64,000 nucleotides of DNA from an uncultured SAR202 cluster bacterium (lineage in GTDB: Bacteria; Chloroflexota; Dehalococcoidia; Lucifugimonadales; Lucifugimonadaceae), in the NCBI GenBank assembly GCA_902620405.1, contig CACNIC010000001.1:124001-188000 (forward strand), written 5' to 3'. The notes beneath the pieces were generated by a model, which saw only the letters and a program-made list of their open reading frames with translations, was not told where the DNA came from and made no database searches. Position numbers and translations under genes: made by a program. This document shows positions 54,290 to 64,000 of the stretch, piece by piece; the stretch's first letter is position 1, and every line of letters begins with the position of its first letter.

Positions 54290-55444
54290 TTGCAGATGAA
54301 TGAAAAAGGCTCAAGAAGAATTCCATCTGCAGGACCATCTATAACGCAGGCTGAGATCGATTTAGTTTCTCAAGCTATTAAAGATGGATGGGGACCTAAA
54401 ATGTCATATTATATTGACGAGTTTACTGAAGAATTTTCAAATTATATAGGATATAAATACTGCCTTCCGACATCACATTGTACAGATGCTATTCACTTAG
54501 CCATGCTAACTTTAAATTTAAATCCAGAAGATGAAGTTATAGTACCTGATATGACTTGGGTTGCTTCGGCAGCACCAGTAATTTACGTTGGTGCAAAGCC
54601 TGTTCTTGTAGATGTAGATCCAGATTCTTGGTGCATTACTGCTAGTCAAATTGAAAAATCAATAACTAAGAATACCAAGGCTGTAGTCGTTGTTGATTTG
54701 TTAGGAAATATGCCAGAATGGGATGAAATACTAGATGTTTGTAGAAAAAATAACTTATTTATTATTGAAGATGCATCAGAGGGCATTGGGGCTAAATACA
54801 AAGGTAATTTAGCTGGCACATTTGGAGACATTTCATTATTTAGTTTTAATGCTACGAAGCTAATTATGTCAGGCCAAGGCGGTATGCTTTGCACAAACAA
54901 CCAGGATTTGTACAATTCTGCCAAACTTATGTCCCATCATGGAATGGATAAGCCAAAAGACGGAAAAGGAAAATATTACTGGTCAGATGTATTAGGATTT
55001 AATTACGGATGGACCAATATACAGGCAGCACTAGCACTTGCTCAACTTAGAAGAATTAATGAATTGATTGAATATAAAAAATGGTTATTTGGTGAATACC
55101 AAAAAAGACTTTCTACTGTACCGAATCTAAAATTGAGTCCATCAACAGATAATGTTGATCATACATATTGGATAACAACAGCATTATTAAAAGATTATCG
55201 AATAAAAAAAGAAGACTTTAAGGTTATGCTTGATGAACATACAATAGATATGAGGCCTTTATTTTATCCTTTAAGTGCAATGCCACCATTTAAAAATTAT
55301 GTAAATAAAAACATGCGCGATGAAAACCCAATAACATATGAATTATCAGACTACGGAATATGCTTACCTAATGGAAACAACCTTAGTGAAGATGACATTG
55401 ATTACATTTGTTATCACTTTAAAAATGCTTTGGGAGTCAGTTAG
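54290..55444 (+). CDS. DegT/DnrJ/EryC1 family PLP-dependent aminotransferase
   Basis: PTSHCTDAIHLAMLTLNLNPEDEVIVPDMTWVASAAPVIYVGAKPVLVDVD, FSFNATKLIMSGQGGML. Confidence 0.95.
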   Translation: MQMNEKGSRRIPSAGPSITQAEIDLVSQAIKDGWGPKMSYYIDEFTEEFSNYIGYKYCLPTSHCTDAIHLAMLTLNLNPEDEVIVPDMTWVASAAPVIYVGAKPVLVDVDPDSWCITASQIEKSITKNTKAVVVVDLLGNMPEWDEILDVCRKNNLFIIEDASEGIGAKYKGNLAGTFGDISLFSFNATKLIMSGQGGMLCTNNQDLYNSAKLMSHHGMDKPKDGKGKYYWSDVLGFNYGWTNIQAALALAQLRRINELIEYKKWLFGEYQKRLSTVPNLKLSPSTDNVDHTYWITTALLKDYRIKKEDFKVMLDEHTIDMRPLFYPLSAMPPFKNYVNKNMRDENPITYELSDYGICLPNGNNLSEDDIDYICYHFKNALGVS

Positions 55445-56364
55445 TTTTTCTGAAAAAAACTTTTAATATCAATTACTAGAGCATGCCTTTTTTTATAAAT
55501 AAAGATTGTCAATAAGTATATACTCATAATTAAATTTATAGGATTCAGAATTGTTTTTATTCCAATTTCAAATAATATTTTCCAGCACATAAATAAAACA
55601 GGAAAATATAAAAAAATACTCGGTTTGGAATCACCTATTTCTCTGGGCCCACGAAATCTTTTAGTTAAATGTTTATATTTTGATTCCCAAGAGTCAAAAC
55701 TACTTTCATCTTCCCTGAAATATCTCCTACTTCTTAAAACTTCATCTACCCTTTTAATTTTTCCGATGCTGGCTAATTGGTAAACCAAAAAAACATCCGC
55801 CCATAAAACTGATTTGGAAAATAAATCTGTTTTTTTTAATTTTTCCATTTCAAACATCCCCATGACAATATCTCCACTTCCCTTAATTGCCCAAGGGAGC
55901 TTTAGTAACCTTATAAATTTACTATTGTGTATTAATTCGAAACCCGTATCTTTTTTTTCAATTATTACTTCATTATTACTCCCAATGTTTGACACATTTG
56001 AAAAAACTACTGAAGTCTTATCGTCTTTAATTATTTTTGATAAAAGTTTTTCGACATAAAATTTATTATAAATATCATGCGCTCCAATCCAAGAAAAATA
56101 TTTTCCTTCAGATTTTTTTGTAAGTAAATTAAAATTATTTGACAACCCTATATTCGCATCGTTCCTATATACTTTTAATCTTCTATCTTTTTCTGAATAT
56201 TTTTTTAAAATGTCGTAACTGCTATCAGATGAACAATTGTCAATTGCAATAATTTCTAAATTTGAATAACTCTGATTCAATAAAGACTCAATTGTGTCTT
56301 TTAAAAATAAGGATTCATTATAAACGGGAATACCTAAACTTACTTTTATAACTTTGTTCAACAT
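55441..56364 (-). CDS. glycosyltransferase family 2
   Basis: VSLGIPVYNESLFLKDTIESLLNQSYSNLEIIAIDNCSSD. Confidence 0.93.
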   Translation of the reverse strand: MLNKVIKVSLGIPVYNESLFLKDTIESLLNQSYSNLEIIAIDNCSSDSSYDILKKYSEKDRRLKVYRNDANIGLSNNFNLLTKKSEGKYFSWIGAHDIYNKFYVEKLLSKIIKDDKTSVVFSNVSNIGSNNEVIIEKKDTGFELIHNSKFIRLLKLPWAIKGSGDIVMGMFEMEKLKKTDLFSKSVLWADVFLVYQLASIGKIKRVDEVLRSRRYFREDESSFDSWESKYKHLTKRFRGPREIGDSKPSIFLYFPVLFMCWKILFEIGIKTILNPINLIMSIYLLTIFIYKKRHALVIDIKSFFQKN

Positions 56365-56366
56365 TT

Positions 56367-57398
56367 TTATTTAATTTTTCCAATAATGTGTTGGTAAGAA
56401 AAGTTAATATTTTCTGAAGACTTATTTAGTATTTTTCTTAAATTGCTTTTAATCATTTTTCTTAAACTCATATTGTTATTTAATGGATTAATATCGGTGT
56501 AAGTAATATTTAGTAACTTTATAAAATTAATTTCATAATGATCAGAAATAATTTGACTAACTGATCTTTTTAGGTCAGCGTTATTCTTATTAAGATCTCT
56601 GTTTAAAGAGTAGATAAATTTAGATTTTTGATTACTTACTTTTTTAATGTATTCCTCTACTTGCGGTGATGTCATTTCTTGAAAAGAACATAAATTTACT
56701 GTCAGATCAATTTCACCTTCGAAATCTATAAATTTACTGCTTGGCATTAGTAAAAAATCACACTCATTAAGTGAAGATGCTTCATAATTAAATAACTTAA
56801 CCTCTTTATTTGGGTATAGTTCTGAAAGATAAAGGTAAGAAAATATTAATGTTTCTGCTAAATCTACTATTACAAACTTTGAATTATTGATAGACTCTGT
56901 GAGGCAGTGAGTAAAACCTCCCCAACCAGCACCAATTTCACAAATAACAGGATTGCTTATTTCATTTATTTCATTTAAGAGTCCATATTTTTTTAGTGCA
57001 ATTAGTGATTCATGATATTTTAAAGTATCTTTATTGATTAATTTTCCATTAATATTATGACCAAATCCACCTAAGATATTTGGCTCAGGAACTAAAATAT
57101 CTTCTTCTAATAAAGTGTTTAATAATTCAAGTTTAGATTTAAATTTCGGCGCATTATAATTATGATGATCCCTGTATTCATAAGGTAATTCGCCTGTAAT
57201 ATGATGACAATGATGCCTTAAATTATTAATTATTGATGGACTAGCCTCAAAAATATATTCAAACCCATTAATTTCTTCTGACCAATAATTGCTAATTGAA
57301 TTACTACTATCAAAAACTAATTCTTTAAAAAATGGCAATACTCTCAGATAGTTTTTATAGACCTCAGTATTTTGGTTTGATAAATTTTTTTTATTCAT
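56367..57398 (-). CDS. putative sugar O-methyltransferase
   Basis: NPVICEIGAGWGGFTHCLTESINNSKFVIVDLAETLIFSYLYLSELYPNKEV. Confidence 0.78.
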   Translation of the reverse strand: MNKKNLSNQNTEVYKNYLRVLPFFKELVFDSSNSISNYWSEEINGFEYIFEASPSIINNLRHHCHHITGELPYEYRDHHNYNAPKFKSKLELLNTLLEEDILVPEPNILGGFGHNINGKLINKDTLKYHESLIALKKYGLLNEINEISNPVICEIGAGWGGFTHCLTESINNSKFVIVDLAETLIFSYLYLSELYPNKEVKLFNYEASSLNECDFLLMPSSKFIDFEGEIDLTVNLCSFQEMTSPQVEEYIKKVSNQKSKFIYSLNRDLNKNNADLKRSVSQIISDHYEINFIKLLNITYTDINPLNNNMSLRKMIKSNLRKILNKSSENINFSYQHIIGKIK

Positions 57399-57488
57399 AT
57401 TTCTTATACTAACAAAAATAATTCAAGCCCCCCAATTTTGAAATATCTACTACCATTGTCAGAGTATTAGGTTTAAAATATGCCCTTA

Positions 57489-57564
57489 GCCCCTGTAGCT
57501 CAGAGGATAGAGCACCGGTTTCCTAAACCGGGTGTCCCGTGTTCGAATCACGGCAGGGGCGCCA
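57489..57564 (+). tRNA. tRNA-Arg (anticodon CCT), 3' CCA encoded
   Basis: GCCCCTG...CAGGGGC acceptor, CCGGT-TTCCTAA-ACCGG anticodon arm, CCGTGTTCGAATCACGG T-arm, GCCA end. Confidence 0.96.
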
Positions 57565-57682
57565 TATTTTTAAGTTTGAAAATTATTGATATAAATTTTT
57601 TCTTAGTAATTAAAAATAATAAATTAGATTAAATTATTTATGCAACCCTAATCCTTTTACAAAGGTCACCTAATAGAATCAT

Positions 57683-57714
57683 CTTTGATTGTGGTTTTAA
57701 AATTAAAATCAAAG
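57683..57714. repeat. 8-bp inverted repeat upstream of the enolase-superfamily gene
   Basis: CTTTGATT...AATCAAAG, 16-nt spacer. Confidence 0.4.
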
Positions 57715-57789
57715 AAGGTAATATAGAATTATGGCCTATTCAAAATAATATTTAGATCCATAAATGATTGTTATATAAGTTGAGGGAAA

Positions 57790-58980
57790 ATGAAAATTAC
57801 GGATGTTCAAATTATTAGATTCTCAGTTGAATCTGAACAATATAGCACTAAATGGGGTTATGGAAAAATAGGATCAAAGAGGCGTGTACCTAATGGTCTT
57901 ATTAAGGTAATTACAGATGAAGGGGTCAATGGCTTTGATACTGTATACGGCTGGGGATCGTATTATGAACCTCCGTCAATAGATATTACAGAAAACATCA
58001 TTAAGCCCTTACTCGTCGGGCAAGATCCTAGAAATATTGAAAGATTATGGCAATGGATGATGGCACATAGAGGTTTTTCAGAAACTGCTGTCGGATCTGT
58101 TGATTGTGCATTATGGGACATCATGGGTAAAATAGCTAATTCTCCAACTTATAAGGTACTTGGAGGGGCAAGAGATAAAGTTTTAGCTTATGCTAGCACT
58201 TATCCTAATTTAGGGGATCCCGATGTTTATGCCCAACATGCTAAAGATGCGGTAAAAAGAGGATACAAAGCTTTTAAAGTGCATGCTTATATTTTTTGGG
58301 ATCCTGTAAATAAATGTCCAGCACCAGGAAAACCCAGTTTTCCAAAAAAAGATATAGAAGTATGTGAAGCAGTAAGGCAAGCTGTTGGGGATAATATTGT
58401 TTTAATGCTTGATCCTTGGAGTGTCTATACATACCAAGAATCTATTATGGTGGGGAGGCAGCTAGAAAAATTAGATTATTATTGGCTCGAACATCCAATG
58501 GATGAAAGAAGGATAGAACCTTATAAACAATTAACCAAGGAACTTAAAATAAATATTTTAGGACCTGAAATGGAGCCTGGTAGTTTTTATAGCAGAGGAA
58601 ATTGGGCTTTCCAAAGGGCATCTGATATGGGAAGAATAGATGTGAGTTTTGGTGGAATTACAGGTAATAAAAAAGCTATAGCAATGTATGAATCTTTAGG
58701 TATGCAATGTGAAATGCATGTTGGAGGATATGGCAACCTAGCTATTCTTGGGTCTACAGTTGAAGAACAATGTGAATATTATGAAAGAGGTCTTACAAGG
58801 CCAGGGGAAGATCGAGATCAATGCCCTCCATTTCTTAATAACCCTTGTGACCCAATGGATGATGATGGATATGTAAAAATACCTCAGGGGCCAGGATTAG
58901 GGATAGAATTTAATTGGGACTACATTAAAGATAATTTTTTACCAGATTTAAGTAGTAAAAATGTTAAATTTGAAGATTAG
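57790..58980 (+). CDS. enolase superfamily (mandelate racemase/muconate lactonizing enzyme type)
   Basis: SVDCALWDIMGKIANSPTYKVLGGARDKVLAYAST, YKAFKVHAY, LMLDPWSVYT, YWLEHPMDE. Confidence 0.94.
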   Translation: MKITDVQIIRFSVESEQYSTKWGYGKIGSKRRVPNGLIKVITDEGVNGFDTVYGWGSYYEPPSIDITENIIKPLLVGQDPRNIERLWQWMMAHRGFSETAVGSVDCALWDIMGKIANSPTYKVLGGARDKVLAYASTYPNLGDPDVYAQHAKDAVKRGYKAFKVHAYIFWDPVNKCPAPGKPSFPKKDIEVCEAVRQAVGDNIVLMLDPWSVYTYQESIMVGRQLEKLDYYWLEHPMDERRIEPYKQLTKELKINILGPEMEPGSFYSRGNWAFQRASDMGRIDVSFGGITGNKKAIAMYESLGMQCEMHVGGYGNLAILGSTVEEQCEYYERGLTRPGEDRDQCPPFLNNPCDPMDDDGYVKIPQGPGLGIEFNWDYIKDNFLPDLSSKNVKFED

Positions 58981-59008
58981 TTATTAAGATTTCTTTGCCT
59001 GATACCCA

Positions 59009-59021
59009 GTGTTCGAATCAC
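59009..59021 (+). repeat. 13-bp direct copy of the tRNA-Arg T-arm (other copy 57539..57551)
   Basis: GTGTTCGAATCAC identical to the T-arm of the upstream tRNA; no rest of a tRNA present. Confidence 0.75.
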
Positions 59022-59033
59022 TTCAATGGATCT

Positions 59034-60419
59034 CTAATTTAGTTCTTTAAAAGATTTAGTTAATGAATCTATAGAGTTTTTTGCGTCACCAAAAAACATA
59101 ATAGTTTTTTCATTATAAAAAATATCATTATCAAGACCAGCAAAACCTGGGTTCATTGATCTTTTAATAACAACAATTGATTTTGATTTTTCAACATCTA
59201 GTATTGGCATACCATAAATTGGGCTACTTTCATCTAACTTTGCTGCTGGATTAACAACGTCATTTGCTCCTATTATTATAGAAACATCAGTCTGAGAAAA
59301 CTTTTCATTAACTTGGTCAAGATCTAATAAAAGTTCATAGTCAATATTTGACTCAGCTAACAATACATTCATATGCCCAGGCATCCTTCCCGCTACAGGA
59401 TGAATAGCAAAAATTACATTTTTACCTTGCTTAACTAAAATATCCAATAATTCTTTAATTGAATGTTGAGCCTGAGCAACTGCTAGACCATACCCAGGAA
59501 CAATTATTATTTTTTCTGAATATTCTAAAATAGATGCTACATCATCACTTGATCCAGATTTATAGGTTTTATCAGATACTTCTTGATTACTTGTTTCAGT
59601 TGTTGCACCAAACCCGCCAAGAACCACATTTGCCAGAGATCTATTCATAGCTTTAGTCATAATTCTTGTCAGAATTAGACCTGAAGCGCCAATTAGAGAT
59701 CCGCTAATTATTAGAGCAATATTGCCAAAAATAAATCCTGTAAAAGCTGCAACAATTCCTGAATATGAGTTTAATAATGCTATTACAACAGGCATATCAG
59801 CCCCACCTATTGGCAATACAATTAAAATTCCCAGTAAAAGGCAAGAGCTAATTAAAATGTAAAAAAGAAATGTGTATTCGACAAAAAAGAAACTAGTAAT
59901 CATCAAAGCAATTATTGAAATTAAAAGAATAAAATTTAAATAATTTCTTAATGGAATTAGTATTGGCTTACCGGTAATTATTGATTGCAATTTTAAGAAA
60001 CCGGTAATACTTCCTGAAAATGTCACTGACCCAATAAGAATACTTATAAGTATACTGACAGAAATTATATTTAAAGAAATGGTTGTATCAGATTTAATTA
60101 TTTCTGAAAATGCAATTAATGATGAAGCTAATCCTCCAAGCCCATTAAATATCGCCACCATTTGAGGCATAGAGGTCATTTGAACTTTTTTAGCAAAAAT
60201 TAAGCCAATAATCCCTCCAGAAAAAATCCCTGAAGCAATAAATATAATTGATCTCAAATTATAATTAACAATAAGTAGGGTAGTAGTTACGGCAATTATC
60301 ATTCCTAAAAAAGAAATAAAATTTCCTCTTCTTGCTGTAGCAGGACTACTTAACATCTTTATGCCTAAAATAAAAAGTATAGAAGAAATAAAATAAAAAA
60401 TTATATATATTGAATCCAT
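59034..60419 (-). CDS. pntB: NAD(P) transhydrogenase beta subunit
   Basis: GGADMPVVIALLNSYSGIVAAFTGFIFGN, VPGYGLAVAQAQHSIKEL, HPVAGRMPGHMNVLLAE, GANDVVNPAA. Confidence 0.97.
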   Translation of the reverse strand: MDSIYIIFYFISSILFILGIKMLSSPATARRGNFISFLGMIIAVTTTLLIVNYNLRSIIFIASGIFSGGIIGLIFAKKVQMTSMPQMVAIFNGLGGLASSLIAFSEIIKSDTTISLNIISVSILISILIGSVTFSGSITGFLKLQSIITGKPILIPLRNYLNFILLISIIALMITSFFFVEYTFLFYILISSCLLLGILIVLPIGGADMPVVIALLNSYSGIVAAFTGFIFGNIALIISGSLIGASGLILTRIMTKAMNRSLANVVLGGFGATTETSNQEVSDKTYKSGSSDDVASILEYSEKIIIVPGYGLAVAQAQHSIKELLDILVKQGKNVIFAIHPVAGRMPGHMNVLLAESNIDYELLLDLDQVNEKFSQTDVSIIIGANDVVNPAAKLDESSPIYGMPILDVEKSKSIVVIKRSMNPGFAGLDNDIFYNEKTIMFFGDAKNSIDSLTKSFKELN

Positions 60420-60715
60420 TATTTTTTACCCTGATTTTTAGGTTTTTTAAACATTTCTAACATTCTGTCAGTAACAATAAATCCACCGAAAACATTTATA
60501 CTGCTTAATAATAGAGATGCAAAACCTAAAATATTAATTAGTAAACTGGAACTACTTGTTATAACTAAAATCGAACCTATTATTACAATTCCTGAAATCG
60601 CATTTGTTCCAGACATTAGGGGAGTGTGTAAAGTTGGTGGAATTTTTTTTATGAGTTCATATCCAAGCATCATTGCCATCACAAATACTATAATTAAGTA
60701 AATTTCATTATTCAT
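60419..60715 (-). CDS. pntAB: NAD(P) transhydrogenase alpha subunit, C-terminal membrane part
   Basis: PPTLHTPLMSGTNAISGIVIIGSI, NVFGGFIVTDRMLEMFK. Confidence 0.95.
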   Translation of the reverse strand: MNNEIYLIIVFVMAMMLGYELIKKIPPTLHTPLMSGTNAISGIVIIGSILVITSSSSLLINILGFASLLLSSINVFGGFIVTDRMLEMFKKPKNQGKK

Positions 60716-61799
60716 CTGATTCTCCCAAATTAAGATTGGTGGATTTTATAATTTCATCGTTTAAATCTAACTTAATTTTATTCTCTTTAATTATTAAATT
60801 TAAATATGATTCAACATTTCTTGAAAAAACTAAACTCGAGTGCTCTGCAACCATATTTGTTATATTTTTTGGTTTATTAATTATTACACCATAATGGGTC
60901 TCAACATCGCCATATTTTCCTAATTCGCAATTTCCTCCACTTTCTCCAGCTAAATCAATAATTACACTTCCAGGATTCATATTTTGAACATTATCACTTG
61001 TTATAATCTTTGGGGCTTTTTTCCCGGGAATAGCGGCAGTTGTAATTACACAATCAGAATTTTCTATATATTTAGAAAGCATTTCATTTTGTTTTTTTTG
61101 TATTTCATTTGACTGCTCTTTTGCATAACCTTGTTTATCTGAATCATTATATTCATAATCCAGTTGTAAAAATTTACCTCCTACACTCTCTACTTGCTCC
61201 TTAGTGGACTCTCTAACATCAAATCCAGTAACCTTTGCTCCCAGTCTGTTGCAAGTTGCTATTGCTTGTAAACCAGCTACGCCAGCACCCACTACTAAAA
61301 TTTTTGCCGGAGAAATAGTACCAGCAGCAGTTATAAGCATTGGAAAGTATTTATTTAAATGATTAGCTGCAAGAAGGGATGCTTGATAGCCTGCAATTGA
61401 AGCTTGAGAGGAAAGTATATCCATTGACTGCGCTCTTGCAATTCTTGGGATTTTTTCCAAAGCCAAAAAAGTAAATCTACTATCCGGAACAGAATTGTTA
61501 AAGTTAAAATTTCCAATAAATATTTTTGAATTAATATTTTTTGAAATGTCATTAAAATTTATATCTAGAGGATTTATAGATAATATAATATCTGATTTTT
61601 CAATTAGAGATTCTCTGGTTTTAAATGTTTTTGCTCCTGCATCAATATAATTGTCATTGCTAAATCCAGATTTTAATCCACAATCTTCTTCAATGTGGAC
61701 ATTAATGTTTTTGTTAATTAATTTTCTTGAAGTTTCTGGAGTAATAGATACTCTAAAGTCATTATCATTATTTTCTTTTATACATCCAACAGATAGCAT
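60708..61799 (-). CDS. pntAA: NAD(P) transhydrogenase alpha subunit, N-terminal NAD-binding part
   Basis: RVSITPETSRKLINKNINVHIEEDCGLKSGFSNDNYIDAGA, ILVVGAGVAGLQAIATCNRLGAKVTGFDVR. Confidence 0.95.
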   Translation of the reverse strand: MLSVGCIKENNDNDFRVSITPETSRKLINKNINVHIEEDCGLKSGFSNDNYIDAGAKTFKTRESLIEKSDIILSINPLDINFNDISKNINSKIFIGNFNFNNSVPDSRFTFLALEKIPRIARAQSMDILSSQASIAGYQASLLAANHLNKYFPMLITAAGTISPAKILVVGAGVAGLQAIATCNRLGAKVTGFDVRESTKEQVESVGGKFLQLDYEYNDSDKQGYAKEQSNEIQKKQNEMLSKYIENSDCVITTAAIPGKKAPKIITSDNVQNMNPGSVIIDLAGESGGNCELGKYGDVETHYGVIINKPKNITNMVAEHSSLVFSRNVESYLNLIIKENKIKLDLNDEIIKSTNLNLGESDE

Positions 61800-61842
61800 T
61801 ATTTGATTTTATATTATTTCTTTAATCTTATTAATAAAAAAA

Positions 61843-62193
61843 TTATTTTAATTCTCTTTCTAATCTGATTGACACTGTTTCGTCATTTTCATATACAGAG
61901 GGTTTAAATAATTCAAGATTTATTTTTTTTACTCCAAATTTTTCAATTATTTTTTTTGCCAGATTATCTCCAAGAGTTTCAATTAAATAATAATTTGTTC
62001 CAGAAATGAATTTCTTTGTGAACTTATAAATCTCAGAGTAATTAATTGTTTTTTTAATATCATCATTTAAGTTTGAAAAATCATGAAATATTGTCATATT
62101 AATAATTATTCTTTGCTTTATTTTTCTTTCATGATCATTAATGCCTATAATGCATTCAGATTTAAGACCTTTTAATATTATTTGATCCTTCAT
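61843..62193 (-). CDS. folB: dihydroneopterin aldolase
   Basis: IILKGLKSECIIGINDHERKIKQRIIINM, NYYLIETLGDNLAKKI. Confidence 0.87.
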   Translation of the reverse strand: MKDQIILKGLKSECIIGINDHERKIKQRIIINMTIFHDFSNLNDDIKKTINYSEIYKFTKKFISGTNYYLIETLGDNLAKKIIEKFGVKKINLELFKPSVYENDETVSIRLERELK

Positions 62194-62756
62194 AAAATAT
62201 TTTTTTCTATATGACTTAAGAATTCTTGCCTAGTCTTAGAATTGCTTCTAAACGAACCATGCATTGAGCTTGTAATTAAATTTGAACTTGAAAAATTATC
62301 ACCCCTCATAATTGAACAGGTATGTCTCGCCTCCACAACAACACCCAGACCATGTGGAGATATTATTGAGTCTAAAGCAGATGAAATTTGATTAGTTAAA
62401 TTTTCTTGAACTTGAAGTCTTTTAGAAAAAATTTCAATAATTTTTGGAATTTTTGAGAGGCCAATTATCTTTTTATTTGGTATGTAGCCTAAATTTACCA
62501 TGCCAAAAAAAGGTGTCATTTCATGCTCACAAATACTTGAAAATTCGATATTTTTAACCACAATCATGTCATCTAATGTTGTTTTAAATAAAGAATTATT
62601 TACTACTTCATTAATATCCTTTTTATAACCTGATAACAGTTCTTCATAAAGATTTGCAACTCTCTCTGGAGTGCCCTTTAAGCCATCTCGAGTATGTTTG
62701 TCTCCAGATTCTTGTATGATTAATGATATTAACTTTTTTATATTTTCTTTGTTCAC
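62190..62756 (-). CDS. folE: GTP cyclohydrolase I
   Basis: FSSICEHEMTPFFGMVNLGYIPNKKIIGLSKIPKIIEIFSKRLQVQENLTNQI. Confidence 0.96.
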   Translation of the reverse strand: MNKENIKKLISLIIQESGDKHTRDGLKGTPERVANLYEELLSGYKKDINEVVNNSLFKTTLDDMIVVKNIEFSSICEHEMTPFFGMVNLGYIPNKKIIGLSKIPKIIEIFSKRLQVQENLTNQISSALDSIISPHGLGVVVEARHTCSIMRGDNFSSSNLITSSMHGSFRSNSKTRQEFLSHIEKNIL

Positions 62757-62858
62757 CTTTTGATTTTAGAGAATTAAATGATAAGTAAAAAGATATTTAT
62801 AAATTATGAATATATTAAATCAGATAATTTTATTTCCACAAAATATTAATCTGTAGAT

Positions 62859-63542
62859 TTAATTTTCTTTATCGTACTTGTCTAAATTACTTAAAATGAT
62901 CTCAAACTGATCTTTTGTATAAGATCCAGATAACCTTGTAACAATTTCTCCATCGCTATCTATCAAAACCCAAAAAGGAAAACCTCTTATTCCGAAGTGC
63001 TGAGCTACGCCATTTAATTCATTATCTGTAAAAGACTGAAAACTCCATCCTTCTGAATTTAGCCATTTATCAGGAGGGTAATTAGGTTGAGAAGAATTAA
63101 TTGAAGTTAATATTGAAAACATTTTTACACGACCCATATCACCACCATCTTCAATCCAGTCTTGTATTTCTTTAACTTCAACTTGGCAGTAACCACACCA
63201 ATGAGCTAAAAATAATAATATTGTGGGTGAATTATTTTCAGATGTTATTGTATTTCCATTTAAGTCAGTTCCATTGATTACTGGGGCCTTCATATTTGCT
63301 GCTGGTTCAAGTTGTTGGCAAAAATTTAAGTTTTCAAAAAAAACACAATCCCTATTAAAATCTATGGAAAGGTCAGGCAGTTGATCACCAGTAACATTAA
63401 TATTTCCGCCTAAATAGTTTTCTTCAGATGAAGGTTGGATAAAAAATAGAGCAAGAAAAAAAATCAGTACTAGACCAGCTATTGCACCAACAAATATCGG
63501 AGTTAAATTTCTTTTAGTTTTTATATTTTTACGTGTCGCCAT
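62859..63542 (-). CDS. membrane-anchored TlpA/ResA-like thiol-disulfide protein
   Basis: LLFLAHWCGYCQVEVKEIQDW, FGIRGFPFWVLIDSDGEIV. Confidence 0.87.
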   Translation of the reverse strand: MATRKNIKTKRNLTPIFVGAIAGLVLIFFLALFFIQPSSEENYLGGNINVTGDQLPDLSIDFNRDCVFFENLNFCQQLEPAANMKAPVINGTDLNGNTITSENNSPTILLFLAHWCGYCQVEVKEIQDWIEDGGDMGRVKMFSILTSINSSQPNYPPDKWLNSEGWSFQSFTDNELNGVAQHFGIRGFPFWVLIDSDGEIVTRLSGSYTKDQFEIILSNLDKYDKEN

Positions 63543-64000
63543 AATTTTTTATTTTAGGTATTAATAATAATACAGAAATAAGTAAAAAAGTTGATAATGC
63601 CATAAATGGCATAGTAACGAATCCAAATTCTTTTATCCATGTTCCTGTGCAGCTAACTTCTGTTGAGCATGTTGGTGAATTTTGATTTGGAAACATTTGC
63701 AATTGATAATGATAAATAGTTATTAGTAAACCTATAATTGATAATGGCAAACCATATAACCATGATTTATTGTCTTTGATTAGTATTCCTATTCCAAGCA
63801 CAATAACTAGAGGGTACATTGCAATTCTTTCATACCAACAGTAGGTACAAGGAACAAAACCAGATATTTCTGAGTAAAATAAGCTTCCAATTGAAGCTAA
63901 AGAAGCAATTGTCCATGCAAATAGAATATGGTAATCATTGATACTATTTTTTAAAAAAATTATAAATTTATTTTTAGGCTTTTTAAGAAAAAAAACCGCA
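63529..64000 (-). CDS. disulfide bond formation protein (DsbB/BdbC family), N-terminus continues beyond the window
   Basis: Open frame upstream of the listed ATG reads ...SINDYHILFAWTIASLASIGSLFYSEISGFVPCTYCWYERIAMYPL; CTYC plus CSTEVSC. Confidence 0.85.
   Translation of the reverse strand, partial: AVFFLKKPKNKFIIFLKNSINDYHILFAWTIASLASIGSLFYSEISGFVPCTYCWYERIAMYPLVIVLGIGILIKDNKSWLYGLPLSIIGLLITIYHYQLQMFPNQNSPTCSTEVSCTGTWIKEFGFVTMPFMALSTFLLISVLLLIPKIKNYGDT

Noticed and set aside
59000-59030. Second tRNA gene
   Set aside because: Only a T-arm-like 13-mer is present; no acceptor, D or anticodon arm can be built.
1-64000. CRISPR array, toxin-antitoxin, phage-defence or transposon modules
   Set aside because: No regularly spaced direct repeats, no Cas, transposase, integrase or recognisable defence domains seen in any supplied ORF.

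Overview
This is a 64 kb window of a very AT-rich, gene-dense chromosome. It looks like a streamlined marine planktonic bacterium. RNase Y, split pntAA/AB/B, two mandelate-racemase-type enolase-superfamily genes, a class III CoA-transferase and a Mo-hydroxylase would fit a low-GC Chloroflexota/SAR202-like lineage, but that assignment is only inference. I see no CRISPR array, transposase, integrase or phage module. Main blocks: (1) housekeeping genes (rny, bL25, sucCD, pgpA, plsY, pntAA/AB/B, folE/folB, bL28, tRNA-Arg); (2) a catabolic cassette at 18.2-24.8 kb (LarA-like, lone xanthine-dehydrogenase-type large subunit, TIM-barrel isomerase, SDR, an unannotated 52-aa Cys/His protein, enolase superfamily); (3) sulfur and methionine genes (Rrf2 - ThiF/MoeB - cysteine synthase; metY - metX::metW fusion; YeeE/TsuA - TusA-like - TusA - rhodanese); (4) a surface-polysaccharide locus at 46.6-57.4 kb with a CDP-6-deoxyhexose/C-methyl branched sugar pathway. 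The most interesting signal is regulatory. Two separate sulfur-assimilation operons (moeB-cysM at 11.7 kb and yeeE-tusA-rhodanese at 41.4 kb) are each preceded by a tiny ORF rich in tandem Cys codons (MNFAKLCCINCCIL and MKNITNSNCCCCTPLNGVI). In each case a near-identical intrinsic terminator (CCCCGAA-WW-TTCGGGG + U-tract) follows, just before the first structural gene, with a possible competing antiterminator pairing. This looks like a cysteine-sensing ribosome-mediated attenuation regulon. The third sulfur operon (metY-metXW) carries a SAM-II-like riboswitch with its own promoter and terminator. I also found several unlisted small ORFs: single-TM microproteins, Cys-rich zinc-type proteins and a basic 44-aa protein.
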